A DNA stretch of 64,000 bases from positions 1 to 64,000 of the forward strand of contig CAZCFY010000017.1 in the NCBI GenBank assembly GCA_964498095.1, read 5' to 3'. Origin of the DNA: SG-bin7 sp964498095 (GTDB taxonomy: Bacteria > Bdellovibrionota > Bdellovibrionia > Bdellovibrionales > SG-bin7). This document shows, piece after piece, positions 27,253 to 37,400 of the stretch. The position numbers and the translations under genes are program-made. The notes beneath the pieces were generated by a model. That model saw only the letters and a program-made list of their open reading frames with translations, was not told where the DNA came from and made no database searches. How positions within the stretch are numbered: the first letter of the stretch is position 1; every line of letters begins with the position of its first letter.

Positions 27253-29046
27253 ATGTCCAAAAAAATAAATGACTTTGTGATCAGTGTCGCCACTGTCAAT
27301 GGCAGCGGCAGTCAATCAGCCAATACGATTTTAATTAAATCCATTTTTCGCATGGGAATTCCCGTGGGCGGGAAAAATATTTTTCCGTCCAACATCATGG
27401 GTTTACCAACGTGGTTTACGATCCGCGTGAATAAAGATGGCTACACGTGCATGAAACGCGAATGCGATTTCATGGTCGCCATGAACCAGGCCACGGTTAA
27501 TGACGATATAAAAACCGTAAATGCTGGTGGCGTCTTCTTGTACAATGACGATTTAAAACTAGATCCGAGTTTATTACGCGGTGACCTTACTAACTTCGCC
27601 GTTCCCTTTCGCAAACTCGTGGATCAGGTCACCGATCAAATTCGTCTTAAAAAGTTGTTGGTAAATACGATTTACGTTGGAATTCTAACTAAACTTTTAA
27701 ATATTGATTTAGAGACCGTCAAAAATGTAGTTAAAGATCAATTCTCCGATAAAGCCAGCGTCGTCGCTACAAACTTAAAGGCCATCGAAGTTGGCTATCA
27801 ATATGCCAGTGAAAACATAAAGAATGAAGTGCCGATGGCTCTTGAGAAAATGGACAAAACGGAAGGCAAAATTCTTATAGAAGGTAACGCCGCAGCGGCG
27901 CTTGGCATGATGTACGGGGGCTGCACTTTTGTTTCCTGGTACCCGATTACACCTTCAACGTCCGTCGTCGAAAATTTTGCTAAATTTGCAACCAAATACC
28001 GCAAAGACGAAAATGGCAAAAATACCTTTGCCGTCATTCAAGCCGAAGACGAACTCGCCGCCATCTGCATGGTCTTGGGGGCTGGATGGTCTGGCGCGCG
28101 CGCCATGACGGCCACTTCGGGACCGGGAGTGAGTTTAATGGCGGAGGCAGCAGGTTTTTCGTATTACGCCGAAATTCCCGCCGTCATTTGGGACATTCAA
28201 AGAGCCGGACCATCAACAGGGTTACCGACACGCACGCAACAGGCCGATGTTGGCTTTGCGGCGACACTTTCCCATGGTGATACCAAGCATGTCCTTTTAT
28301 TCCCAGCGACTCCTAATGAATGTTTTGAATTTGGCCAAACGTGTTTTGACCTTGCCGAACGCCTGCAAACATTAGTTATCGTAATGAGTGATATTGATTT
28401 GGGGATGAATATGTGGATTACCGAAGAATTCAAATACCCCACAAAATCTTTTGACCGCGGTAAAGTTGTGGATGCTGAACAGTTAAAAAAGATGCCTCAG
28501 TATTTTCGCTACGAAGATACAGACAAGGACGGAATTCCTTACCGCACTCTACCGGGAACGCATCATCCGGCCGCAGGCTTTTTAACCCGCGGATCTGGTC
28601 ATAATGAGAAGGCGCAGTACACGGAAAACAACGTCCAATACCAAACAGTACTTGATCGCCTAACCCGCAAGTGGGAGACCGCTAAAAAGTTTGTGCCAAA
28701 ACCCGTGATAGAAACAATGACAGACGCAAATGTTGGTATAATCGCTTTTGGCTCAAGCCACTTTGCGGTGACCGAGTCCCGCGATCAACTCGGCAAAAGG
28801 AAATTGCCGACGGATTATTTACGTATTCGCGCCCTCCCTTTTACCAATGAAATAAAGGATTTCGTTCGTTCGCACGAGCGCGTTTATGTCGTCGAACAAA
28901 ACCGCGACGGACAAGTTCATAAACTTTTACAAACAGAGTTTCCGGATATGGCGACAAAACTTAAGAGCGTTACAAACTACGATGGCTTGCCTCTGGATGC
29001 CGATCGCATCACGAAACCGATTCTAAAAATGGAGAACTTACAATGA
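27253..29046 (+). CDS. korA: 2-oxoacid:ferredoxin oxidoreductase, fused gamma-alpha subunit
   Basis: A 597-residue protein. Residues 1-190 match the gamma domain (VATVNGSGSQSANTIL, VGGKNIFPSNIMG), and residues about 205-597 the alpha domain (EGNAAAALGMMYGGCTFVSWYPITPSTSVVE, ATSGPGVSLMAEAAGFS). This fused arrangement is typical of the two-subunit KorAB enzymes. Interconverts 2-oxoglutarate (or another 2-oxoacid) and acyl-CoA with ferredoxin. The start has GGGG upstream; stop overlaps korB by 4 bp. Confidence 0.9.
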   Translation: MSKKINDFVISVATVNGSGSQSANTILIKSIFRMGIPVGGKNIFPSNIMGLPTWFTIRVNKDGYTCMKRECDFMVAMNQATVNDDIKTVNAGGVFLYNDDLKLDPSLLRGDLTNFAVPFRKLVDQVTDQIRLKKLLVNTIYVGILTKLLNIDLETVKNVVKDQFSDKASVVATNLKAIEVGYQYASENIKNEVPMALEKMDKTEGKILIEGNAAAALGMMYGGCTFVSWYPITPSTSVVENFAKFATKYRKDENGKNTFAVIQAEDELAAICMVLGAGWSGARAMTATSGPGVSLMAEAAGFSYYAEIPAVIWDIQRAGPSTGLPTRTQQADVGFAATLSHGDTKHVLLFPATPNECFEFGQTCFDLAERLQTLVIVMSDIDLGMNMWITEEFKYPTKSFDRGKVVDAEQLKKMPQYFRYEDTDKDGIPYRTLPGTHHPAAGFLTRGSGHNEKAQYTENNVQYQTVLDRLTRKWETAKKFVPKPVIETMTDANVGIIAFGSSHFAVTESRDQLGKRKLPTDYLRIRALPFTNEIKDFVRSHERVYVVEQNRDGQVHKLLQTEFPDMATKLKSVTNYDGLPLDADRITKPILKMENLQ

Positions 29047-30083
29047 GTGAAGTAGAATCCACCGCACCTTCGACAAATAAAGTAGGTTTTACCAAAGCCG
29101 ATTATAGCGGCGGCAAATCAACTCTTTGTATTGGTTGCGGTCACGACAGTATCACCAACGCAATAATCAGTGCCGCATTTACGTCTTCGATCAGCCCCTA
29201 TGATATTGCAAAAATGTCAGGGATCGGTTGTTCGTCAAAAACTCCCGGGTATTTTATTAATAAAGCGAGCGGTTTTAATTCTCTGCATGGCCGCATGGCT
29301 CCAGTCGCAACAGGCGCAAAGATTGCCAATCAAAGACTAATAACTCTTGGTGTCTCTGGAGACGGCGACTCCGCCGCCATCGGTTTGGGCGGGTTCGTGC
29401 ACCTTATGCGCCGAAATGTACAAATGGCCTACCTTGTGGCGAACAATGGTGTCTACGGATTAACGAAAGGTCAGTTCTCTGCGACCTCTGATAAAGGCGC
29501 AAAATCAAAAGGCGGTGATTTAAATCCATTTTCCACAATTGATCTTTGTGGTTTAGCTTTAGAAGTCGGTTGTACTTTCGTGGCGCGCTCTTTTTCTGGC
29601 GACGCCAAACAACTCGTGACTTTGATTTCCGCCGCACTCAAACATAAGGGCACCGCGCTCATTGATATTATTTCTCCTTGCGTGACCTATAATAATCACG
29701 ACGGCAGTACAAAATCTTATAATTACTTTAAGGAACATAAAGTGATGCTACAGGAATTAGGACTAATTTTCCCTGAACAAGAAATCACCGTCGACTACGA
29801 TCCAGGGACAACGACCCAAGTGGAATTACCTGACGGCAGCCGAATCACTCTAAAAAAATTGGAAAGAAATCATGACGTTTTTGACCGTGAAAAAGCCCGA
29901 GACTTGGTTTATGACTCCCGCCAGAAGGGCGAGATTTTAACGGGATTATTTTTTATCGATGAAAAAGCGGGAAATATGTCTGATACGCTAAATTTGACCG
30001 AGACACCGCTAGCGTTTCTAAATGAAAAGCAGACCCGTCCCAATGAATCTACCCTTAAAGAGATTTTTAAGGAGTATAAATAG
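29043..30083 (+). CDS. korB: 2-oxoacid:ferredoxin oxidoreductase, beta subunit
   Basis: A 346-residue thiamine-diphosphate subunit. CIGCGHDS near residue 29 supplies two cysteines of the iron-sulfur cluster; SGDGDSAAIGLGGFVHLMRRN with NNGVYGLTKGQ is the ThDP/Mg site. The length and CxGCGH opening favour KorB rather than pyruvate enzymes. Pairs with KorA. No ferredoxin gene is adjacent. Confidence 0.9.
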   Translation: MSEVESTAPSTNKVGFTKADYSGGKSTLCIGCGHDSITNAIISAAFTSSISPYDIAKMSGIGCSSKTPGYFINKASGFNSLHGRMAPVATGAKIANQRLITLGVSGDGDSAAIGLGGFVHLMRRNVQMAYLVANNGVYGLTKGQFSATSDKGAKSKGGDLNPFSTIDLCGLALEVGCTFVARSFSGDAKQLVTLISAALKHKGTALIDIISPCVTYNNHDGSTKSYNYFKEHKVMLQELGLIFPEQEITVDYDPGTTTQVELPDGSRITLKKLERNHDVFDREKARDLVYDSRQKGEILTGLFFIDEKAGNMSDTLNLTETPLAFLNEKQTRPNESTLKEIFKEYK

Positions 30084-30788
30084 GTGGCTCAGCAGAAAAC
30101 GGTTTTTATTACCGGAACAACCCGTGGTATTGGACTAGAACTGACAAAGCTTTTCCTGGCGCGAAATTGCCAAGTCATCGCGACAGGACGGGACACCAAG
30201 AAGAGTAAGGGCTTAAGTTCTCTTAAAGCCGATTTTTCCCAAACATTGGCGCTTCTAGATTTAGATGTTACCGACGATGCAAAAATAGCAAAACTTGACG
30301 GTGAGTTAAAAAGTTACCCGGCTATTGATTTATTAATTAATAATGCCGGCGTTTTTACCGATGACGACGGTCAAATTTTAGAAAAAATAGATCCCGCCTC
30401 GGCACTTAAAACCATAACTATAAACACTATGGGTCCTCTTAAAATTACCCAGGCTCTATTGCCGAAACTACAGAAGTCCAAAAGCCCAACGGTAGTTAAT
30501 ATCACTAGCCAAATGGGATCCATCGACGATAACAAAATGGGCCGTTATTATGGTTATCGCATGTCAAAGGCCGCACTCAATATGATGACTAAGACACTGG
30601 CGGTCGATTATCCCAACATAACTTCAATTGTCATGCATCCCGGTTGGGTAAAAACCGACATGGGCGGACCCCAGGCCCCCACGCTCCCTACTGATTCCGC
30701 GCGCGGCATTGTGGAAGTCATTGAAAATTTAAAATCCAATGACTCCGGCAAGTTTTATAATTTTAAAGGTGAAACTCTACCTTGGTAA
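30084..30788 (+). CDS. Short-chain dehydrogenase/reductase (SDR)
   Basis: A 234-residue classical SDR starting with GTG directly after the korB stop. TGTTRGIG is the cofactor motif, NNAG the structural motif, and YRMSK the catalytic YxxxK; VMHPGWVKTDMGG is typical of the C-fingerprint close to plant and bacterial carbonyl reductases. Substrate unknown. Abutting korB makes it part of the korAB transcript. Confidence 0.88.
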   Translation: MAQQKTVFITGTTRGIGLELTKLFLARNCQVIATGRDTKKSKGLSSLKADFSQTLALLDLDVTDDAKIAKLDGELKSYPAIDLLINNAGVFTDDDGQILEKIDPASALKTITINTMGPLKITQALLPKLQKSKSPTVVNITSQMGSIDDNKMGRYYGYRMSKAALNMMTKTLAVDYPNITSIVMHPGWVKTDMGGPQAPTLPTDSARGIVEVIENLKSNDSGKFYNFKGETLPW

Positions 30789-30818
30789 AAAAAGCGAGTT
30801 ACTTAGTACTCGCTTTTT
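30789..30818. terminator. Bidirectional terminator after the SDR gene
   Basis: Perfect 11-bp stem (30789-30799 with 30808-30818), GCGAGT core, flanked by A- and T-runs on either side so that a T-tract follows in both directions. Placed between two convergent genes; the lower gene's stop codon begins at 30799 at the stem. Confidence 0.8.
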
Positions 30819-31698
30819 GAGCGCCGCTATAGGTGCGACCGGCGCGACCGTATTTTGTCTGATCCATTTCAGGAAAAACAGTTTCTAAATCTTTTCCTGT
30901 AATCGGCTTTTCACAATTATTGTCTTTTACGGATTGGCAAAGAGTTTTTGAACTTAAGAGGCGACCAAATTTTTCCATTAAATAATCGCCGAGGGCGGCA
31001 TTGTCATATTCCAGCTGAGCGATCGTAAGCTTGTCGTTGATATCGCCGATAGAGTTATCCATATCGCCAAGTTGCCGCAGAATGCCTTCCTTGCGAATCT
31101 GTTGCCGCATATACGCAATTTCGCCATCGACGGCTCCCTCAGCGCTCGCTCTATCCCTCACCGCCTTTTCCCTCGCAATGCGGCTTCTTGAAATAGCGGC
31201 ATCGGCTTCGGTAATCGCGCGCTCGCGCTCATTAATATTGGTTTGGTCTGAGCTCAGCTTTGTGCGCAAAGTTTTCATCGAAATAATTTCATTAGGGTTA
31301 AAGTAGCCCTTACCTCTTAACGAGTCGGTTTTGATGGCTTTGATAAATTCTTCCTGCCGTTCCGAATAGTGCTCCAAAGAAAGTAACTCAGCATTCTCAG
31401 CGCATTCTTTTTTCATAAATAATGTGGCAATTGATCGGCCACAAAGCTTATCCGTCGCGACGTTTAGTGACGCCTCATAATCAGTTGCGCGAGTCTTTAC
31501 CGCATCTAAACCATTTTTCTTCTCATCAATTAGGGTTTGCGATTTAGTCATTTCAGCATCCAAGGTTGCCATGGCTGCGTCATAGCTTTTTGTGCGCTCC
31601 TGTTTGCGCGCGGCCACAAGCTTTTCAGCGTCTGTTTGAGCCCGTGCCAAAGAAAACGTTAATAGACCCACCAAAAGATAAATCAGTCGCGACGCCAT
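30799..31698 (-). CDS. Secreted coiled-coil protein of unknown function
   Basis: A 299-residue protein with signal peptide (LIYLLVGLLTFSLARAQ). The mature part is almost entirely helical, with heptad-like runs at about residues 25-75, 150-195 and 200-235; a CGRSIATLFMKKEC pair could form a disulfide. No family recognised. AGGAGG lies 4 nt before the ATG. Confidence 0.7.
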   Translation of the reverse strand: MASRLIYLLVGLLTFSLARAQTDAEKLVAARKQERTKSYDAAMATLDAEMTKSQTLIDEKKNGLDAVKTRATDYEASLNVATDKLCGRSIATLFMKKECAENAELLSLEHYSERQEEFIKAIKTDSLRGKGYFNPNEIISMKTLRTKLSSDQTNINERERAITEADAAISRSRIAREKAVRDRASAEGAVDGEIAYMRQQIRKEGILRQLGDMDNSIGDINDKLTIAQLEYDNAALGDYLMEKFGRLLSSKTLCQSVKDNNCEKPITGKDLETVFPEMDQTKYGRAGRTYSGAQKASTK

Positions 31699-31782
31699 AT
31701 GGCCTCCTACCTATATTATGAAACTATAATTCCATGTTTCAGTTAATCAAAATAAGCGTGACTAGACCTTCGGCCAAACTTT

Positions 31783-32733
31783 TTAGTCGCACTTCACACT
31801 GGTCGACCAGGCCGTCGCTTTTAAGCCTTGCTTGGTGTTTTGCACGTTAAGCTCAAAACGTTCGTATTGATTTAAAGATTTATCCACGAAAAAGCGCGCT
31901 GGCTTTCCGGGTTGCGACTCAAAATCTCCAAACGCGAGCTCCCCTTGAAAAATCACGCTGCCCGCTTTGTTCCCTTGCTTTCCCTGCAACGCCACTTGAA
32001 ATGGCCCCATAAGGTCTTTAGGATTCGTCGCGCTGTAATTAACAAATAAGTTGTAGCGCAGATCTTCCATAAAAGGAATAAACCGCAAGTGGTAAAGGGA
32101 AACGAAAGTGGGACTTAAAACACTTTCCTCAAACCCCTGCATATCGCGCTCAGGCATTCTTTGATGTTTTTCTCCATTGAACTCAGACATCCAATCGTTT
32201 CCAAACTTATTGGCCTTTAAGTACCCGTAAAATTTTTCTGACTTTTTGCGGATTTCCTCTGGAGTCCTTCCGCCGATGGCGCTAACGATTGCCGTGGGAA
32301 CCTGAACGTAATCCTTAGGCCAGCTAAACTCCGTGCGTGACCATTCGGCTTTACGCAAGCCCTTTTCTCCAGGTGCAGTTCCGACCTTTAAAAAGTTATA
32401 TGTTTTTTCTATCCGCATTGTTTTCTGATCAATGAGGTCCGTTTCATCCCAAAGAGCTGCCTCGCCAATCATGTCCACGTTTACTTTTATTAAAGTTCTT
32501 AGGCCAATTTTTCCGGGCTGAGTTTGATTATCAAATTTTGTTTGGATATTGATTTTACCTTCAACTTCGAATCCCTGATATTCAATGATGGCGTCGGCGT
32601 TGTAAGTGCAAGTTTGCTTGCAAGTTTTTCCGGGACAAGGAATATGATCGTCACCCATCGAAATGATCGGACCAGATTCGGCGAAAGTTTGTAGATTAAA
32701 AATTAACGCTAATAAAAAAAGTCCCAGTCGCAT
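31783..32733 (-). CDS. Secreted protein of unknown function
   Basis: A 316-residue exported protein (signal RLGLFLLALIFNLQTFAES). CPGKTCKQTC near residue 33 is a short cysteine cluster; a further Cys is at the end (SVKCD). The body is predicted beta-rich. No motif recognised. AAGGAGG precedes the ATG. It follows folE on the same strand by 33 nt. Confidence 0.7.
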   Translation of the reverse strand: MRLGLFLLALIFNLQTFAESGPIISMGDDHIPCPGKTCKQTCTYNADAIIEYQGFEVEGKINIQTKFDNQTQPGKIGLRTLIKVNVDMIGEAALWDETDLIDQKTMRIEKTYNFLKVGTAPGEKGLRKAEWSRTEFSWPKDYVQVPTAIVSAIGGRTPEEIRKKSEKFYGYLKANKFGNDWMSEFNGEKHQRMPERDMQGFEESVLSPTFVSLYHLRFIPFMEDLRYNLFVNYSATNPKDLMGPFQVALQGKQGNKAGSVIFQGELAFGDFESQPGKPARFFVDKSLNQYERFELNVQNTKQGLKATAWSTSVKCD

Positions 32734-32766
32734 CCATGCCTCCTTGGGAATGATTTTTAAATTTAC

Positions 32767-33429
32767 CTATCCAGAATAAACCTTTGATTTACAGGCGTTA
32801 AGGAATTCAGCGCGGGTTTCGGCGTTTTGCCTAAATTCTCCACGAAGGTCGGTAGTCATGGCCATCGAGTTGATATCTTTAATTCCCCTAGAAACTACGC
32901 AATAGTGCTTAGCATTTATATGCACCGCAACATCAGATGTTTCTAAGACATATTCCAAACAATCAGCAATTTGCTTTGTTAGGCGCTCTTGCACCTGCGG
33001 ACGTTTACTAAAATAGTTAGCAATGCGGTTAATTTTGGAAAGTCCAATAACTTTATCTTTCGGAATATAAGCAATCGTTGCCAAACCGTCGATAGTCACA
33101 AAGTGGTGCTCACAAACGGACATGATCGCTACGTCGCGTACGACAATCATTTGATCGTATTTATATTCGTTGGAATGCACAGAAATCTTCGGAAAACCTT
33201 CAGCGCTTAGACCCGAAAATAGCTCGTTCACATACATCTCAGCAACGCGATCCGGGCTCTGCGCCAGACTGTCATTAGTTAAATCTAAACCTAGGGTTTC
33301 CATGATGGCGCGAAAGTGACCAGAAATTTTCTTAATTTTTTCGGCACTAGAAAGCCCATTTTTGACCAGGGGTGTTGGCCTAACATTCTTAAGAATTTCC
33401 ATAACATCATATTCATAATTCTTTGCCAT
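32767..33429 (-). CDS. folE: GTP cyclohydrolase I
   Basis: A 220-residue protein of normal length. Zinc ligands C and H in CEHHFVTIDG and C in HYCVVSRG; VIGLSKINRIANYFSKRPQVQERLT is the family's strongest signature. First step of tetrahydrofolate (and pterin) synthesis. It lies next to, but diverges from, the metH-metF genes, which use folate. Confidence 0.97.
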   Translation of the reverse strand: MAKNYEYDVMEILKNVRPTPLVKNGLSSAEKIKKISGHFRAIMETLGLDLTNDSLAQSPDRVAEMYVNELFSGLSAEGFPKISVHSNEYKYDQMIVVRDVAIMSVCEHHFVTIDGLATIAYIPKDKVIGLSKINRIANYFSKRPQVQERLTKQIADCLEYVLETSDVAVHINAKHYCVVSRGIKDINSMAMTTDLRGEFRQNAETRAEFLNACKSKVYSG

Positions 33430-33488
33430 AATGTAACCTTTTAGCTAGTACTTAAATTTGCATCCTAATTAGTCCTTACGAGGTAAAA

Positions 33489-34406
33489 TTGCAAGATTCA
33501 AAGTCTTTGCGACCACTTTTACGACAATTACAGTTACGTATTGGTGAATACGAAGTTCATTCTATTCCAACTGGGCTCTTTGGCCTCGACGGCGGCGCTA
33601 TGTTCGGCACCGTGCCTAAGATACTTTGGCAAAAGACTAACCCCGCCGACGAACTTAATCGAATTGACCTCGAAGCCCGCGCTCTCCTATTAAAATCACC
33701 TAAAAAAAATATTCTTATTGATAATGGCGTTGGGCGCGATTTTGTTGAAAAGTATGGCGAAAAATTAGGTAAAAAGTTCGCCGATATTTACAAAGTTTCG
33801 GCAACGGGACCTGATCTTTTAACTTCGCTAAAACACCATGGCTTACACCCCGAAGATATTACCGATGTTATTTTGTCGCATTTGCATTTTGATCATGCCG
33901 GCGGCTCTACGACTGTCAAAGATGGCAAAATCGTCGCTACTTTTCCAAACGCGACTTACTGGGTGCAAAAGAAAAATCTCGAAATCGCCACTCAACCCAA
34001 TGTTCGCGAAAAGGCAAGTTACCTTCCGGCTAATTTTCAGCCACTGCTTGAATCCGGAAAATTAAAAACTTTAGAGGGAATTTCTGAAAATATTTTTCCT
34101 AATATTCGCATGTTCCTGTCGCATGGCCATACTGAAGGCCTCCAGGTAGCCGTTATCTCTGACGCGAAAAACGGAATCGTTTATTGCGCCGACCTTATCC
34201 CTACAAGTTCTCATATTCGTCTACCTTATGTCATGGGGTACGACCTGGAACCCCTAAAAGTCATCGCCGAGAAAAAAGCTTTGCTCACGGAAGTTGAAAA
34301 GAAAAATTGGTATTTATTTTTTGAACATGACCCCCGTGTCGAGGCCGCAAGCGTCGAATTTCGCGACGGCGATTTCCATTTCAAAGAAGGCTTTATTTTA
34401 CAATGA
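33489..34406 (+). CDS. MBL-fold metallo-hydrolase
   Basis: A 305-residue metallo-beta-lactamase-fold protein. Zinc motif SHLHFDHAGG (HxHxDH), later LSHGHTEG and a C-terminal FEHDP histidine. The start is read as TTG at 33489 with GAGG upstream. The 4-bp overlap (ATGA) with metH shows coupling. Related proteins include lactonases and quorum-quenching enzymes, but its role with metH is unknown. Confidence 0.82.
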   Translation: MQDSKSLRPLLRQLQLRIGEYEVHSIPTGLFGLDGGAMFGTVPKILWQKTNPADELNRIDLEARALLLKSPKKNILIDNGVGRDFVEKYGEKLGKKFADIYKVSATGPDLLTSLKHHGLHPEDITDVILSHLHFDHAGGSTTVKDGKIVATFPNATYWVQKKNLEIATQPNVREKASYLPANFQPLLESGKLKTLEGISENIFPNIRMFLSHGHTEGLQVAVISDAKNGIVYCADLIPTSSHIRLPYVMGYDLEPLKVIAEKKALLTEVEKKNWYLFFEHDPRVEAASVEFRDGDFHFKEGFILQ

Positions 34407-37400
34407 TTACGCAATTTCCCTTAAATCCACGCGGACAACAACTTAAAGACTTGTTAAAGAAAAGAATTTTGGTCCTTGATGGCGCCATGGGCACGACCAT
34501 CCAAGGTTATGATTTAAAAGCCAAAGATTTTGGTGGCGAAGATCTCGAGGGCTGTAACGAAAATCTTGTCCTCACGCGGCCCGACGTGATTCAAGAAATT
34601 CACGAAGCCTTCCTCAAAGCCGGATGTGATATTGTTGAAACAAATACTTTTGGCGGAACTCCCCTTGTACTTGACGAGTACAAACTTGGCGCCAAGGCTC
34701 ACGAAATAAACTTTCAAGCCGCAAAACTGGCGCGCGCCGCCTGTGATAAATACTCGACTCCCGACCACCCCCGCTTTGTCGCTGGCTCAATGGGCCCGAC
34801 GACGAAGGCAATCTCAGTCACAGGTGGTGTAACCTTTGATGAGTTAATCGAGAATTTTTATGCGCAAACAAAGTCGTTAGTTGAAGGCGGTGCCGATTAC
34901 TTACTTTTAGAAACGGCGCAGGATTCACGAAATTTAAAAGCCGCGATGTTAGGAATCGACCGTTACTTTACTGAAGTTAAAAAACAAGTCCCAATTGCCA
35001 TATCGGGGACGATAGAACCCATGGGTACGATGCTCGCCGGTCAAAGTGTCGATTCTCTTTACGCCTCGTTTGCCCACAGAGATTTGCTTTACATGGGTCT
35101 AAATTGTGCCACCGGTCCTGAGTTCATGACGGACCATGTGCGCACACTTGCGACACTTTCAAAATTCCCAGTGGCATGCGTACCCAATGCTGGTCTCCCC
35201 GATGTCGACGGTGTTTATTTAGAAACACCGCAAATGATGTTTGATATCTTGAGCCGTTTCGTCGATCAGGGCTGGATAAATCTTCTCGGTGGCTGTTGCG
35301 GAACAACTCCCAAGCATATTGAAGTCATGGCGGGTCTTGCCAAGGGAAAATCTCCCCGTCAAGCCAGCCCTCCAGCAATGTCCTTCTTGTCAGGAATTGA
35401 TTTTCTAGAAATTACTAACGATAACCGGCCCGTTATTGTGGGCGAGCGCACAAACGTTATTGGCAGCCGTAAGTTTAAAAAATTAATCTGCGAAGAAAAA
35501 TTTGATGAGGCGTCCGAGATTGGCCGCGCCCAAGTTCGTGGCGGAGCTCAAGTGATTGACGTGTGCTTGGCAAACCCCGACCGCGATGAACTTAAAGACA
35601 TGGAAAATTTCTTAAAAGAGGCGATTAAAAAAATTCGCGCGCCGCTTATGATAGATTCCACGGACGAAAAAGTGATCGCTCAATCCCTGACCTACTCTCA
35701 AGGTAAGGCCATCATTAATTCCGTAAACCTCGAAGACGGCGAAGAGCGTTTTGAAAAAGTAGTACCCCTTGCCCTTCAGTTTGGCGCCGCCCTTGTTGTG
35801 GGAACCATTGACGATGACCCCAATCAGGGCATGGCAATTTCGCGCACCCGCAAGGTCGAAGTAGCTACCCGCTCTTTTGAGTTACTCACAAAAAAATATG
35901 GCGTGGCCCCCGAAGATATTTATTGGGATCCTCTGGTTTTCCCCTGCGGTACTGGAGATCAACAATATATTGGCTCTGCGGAAGAGACTATCGAAGGTTT
36001 ACGTCTTATCAAACAAAAATATCCGATGACCAAGTCCGTTCTGGGAATTTCCAATGTAAGTTTTGGTTTACCCGAGGCCGGGCGCGAAGTTCTAAATTCT
36101 GTTTTTCTTTATCACTGCGTGCAAGCGGGTCTGGATATGGCCCTTGTTAACTCCGAAAAAATTCAGCGTTATGCCAGTATTCCCGAAGAAGAAAAGAAAC
36201 TCGCCGATGATTTACTATTTAACCGCGGCAGCGACCCTATAGCCGCCTTTGCCGCCTTCTTCCGGGAAAAGAAAACCGAAAAAGTAAATAAAGAGAATCG
36301 CACGCTTGACGAGAGACTCTCTGGTTACATTTTAGAAGGTTCCAAAGATGGTTTAATCGACGATCTTAATTTAGCGCTAAAAGAGATGAAGCCACTAGCC
36401 ATCATCAATGGCCCACTCATGAAGGGCATGGACGAAGTTGGCCGCCTTTTTAACTTAAATAAACTTATCGTTGCTGAGGTTTTACAATCCGCCGAAGCGA
36501 TGAAAGCCGCCGTGAAACATCTGGAAAGTTTTATGGATAAAGGTGACACGGTAGAGCGCGGAAAAGTTGTTTTAGCTACCGTTAAAGGTGACGTTCACGA
36601 TATCGGTAAAAATCTCGTGGAAATTATTTTCTCTAATAATGGATTTAAGGTCATAAACCTCGGCATAAAAGTTCCACCCAATGATTTAATCCAAGCGGCC
36701 CGGGAACATAAACCAAATATTATTGGTCTTTCGGGACTGTTAGTAAAGTCTGCGCAACAAATGGTGTCGACCGTTCAAGATTTTTCCCAAGTTGGCTTAA
36801 ATGTGCCTGTCCTCGTCGGCGGTGCCGCCTTAACCGAAAAGTTTACCGATACACGTATCGCTCCAGGCTACACGACCGGAACCGTCGCGTATGCTTCTGA
36901 CGCCATGAAAGGGCTAGATCTTGCTAAGCGCATCGTGGAGCCCACGCAGTTTGAAGAGTTAAAACGCGAAATGCATAAACGCCGCAGTGCCGAAGGCTTT
37001 TATGAAGAAAAAGAAATTACTGTTGCGGAAGACATGGAGACAAGGTCGGCTGCGGTTTCTGTTTTGGATATTATTCCCGAACCGTCCGACTACAAACGCC
37101 GCATACTTTATTCAACACCGATAGAACAAATTTGGATGTATATTAATCCGCTTATGCTCTACACCCGCCATTTGGGATTAAAAGCCAGTATCATCCGCCG
37201 CATTGAAGAAGCTAAAAGCGATACGCAAAAGCTAATCGCCATTGAAAAAGAGGAACCCCGCGCCTTTGCAATTTGGCGTGAGGTCGAAGGCATAAAAGCC
37301 GAGTACCGCCACAAAGATGTATTAAAACCAAAGGCTGTATATCAATTCTTCAGAGTACAAAGTGAAGGCCGAAAAATTCACGTTTATAAAAATCCCGAAG

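Noticed and set aside
33430..33488. Cobalamin or SAM riboswitch before the MBL-metH-metF unit
   Set aside because: The leader between folE and the TTG start is only about 60 nt, with no recognisable B12-box or SAM-box sequence.
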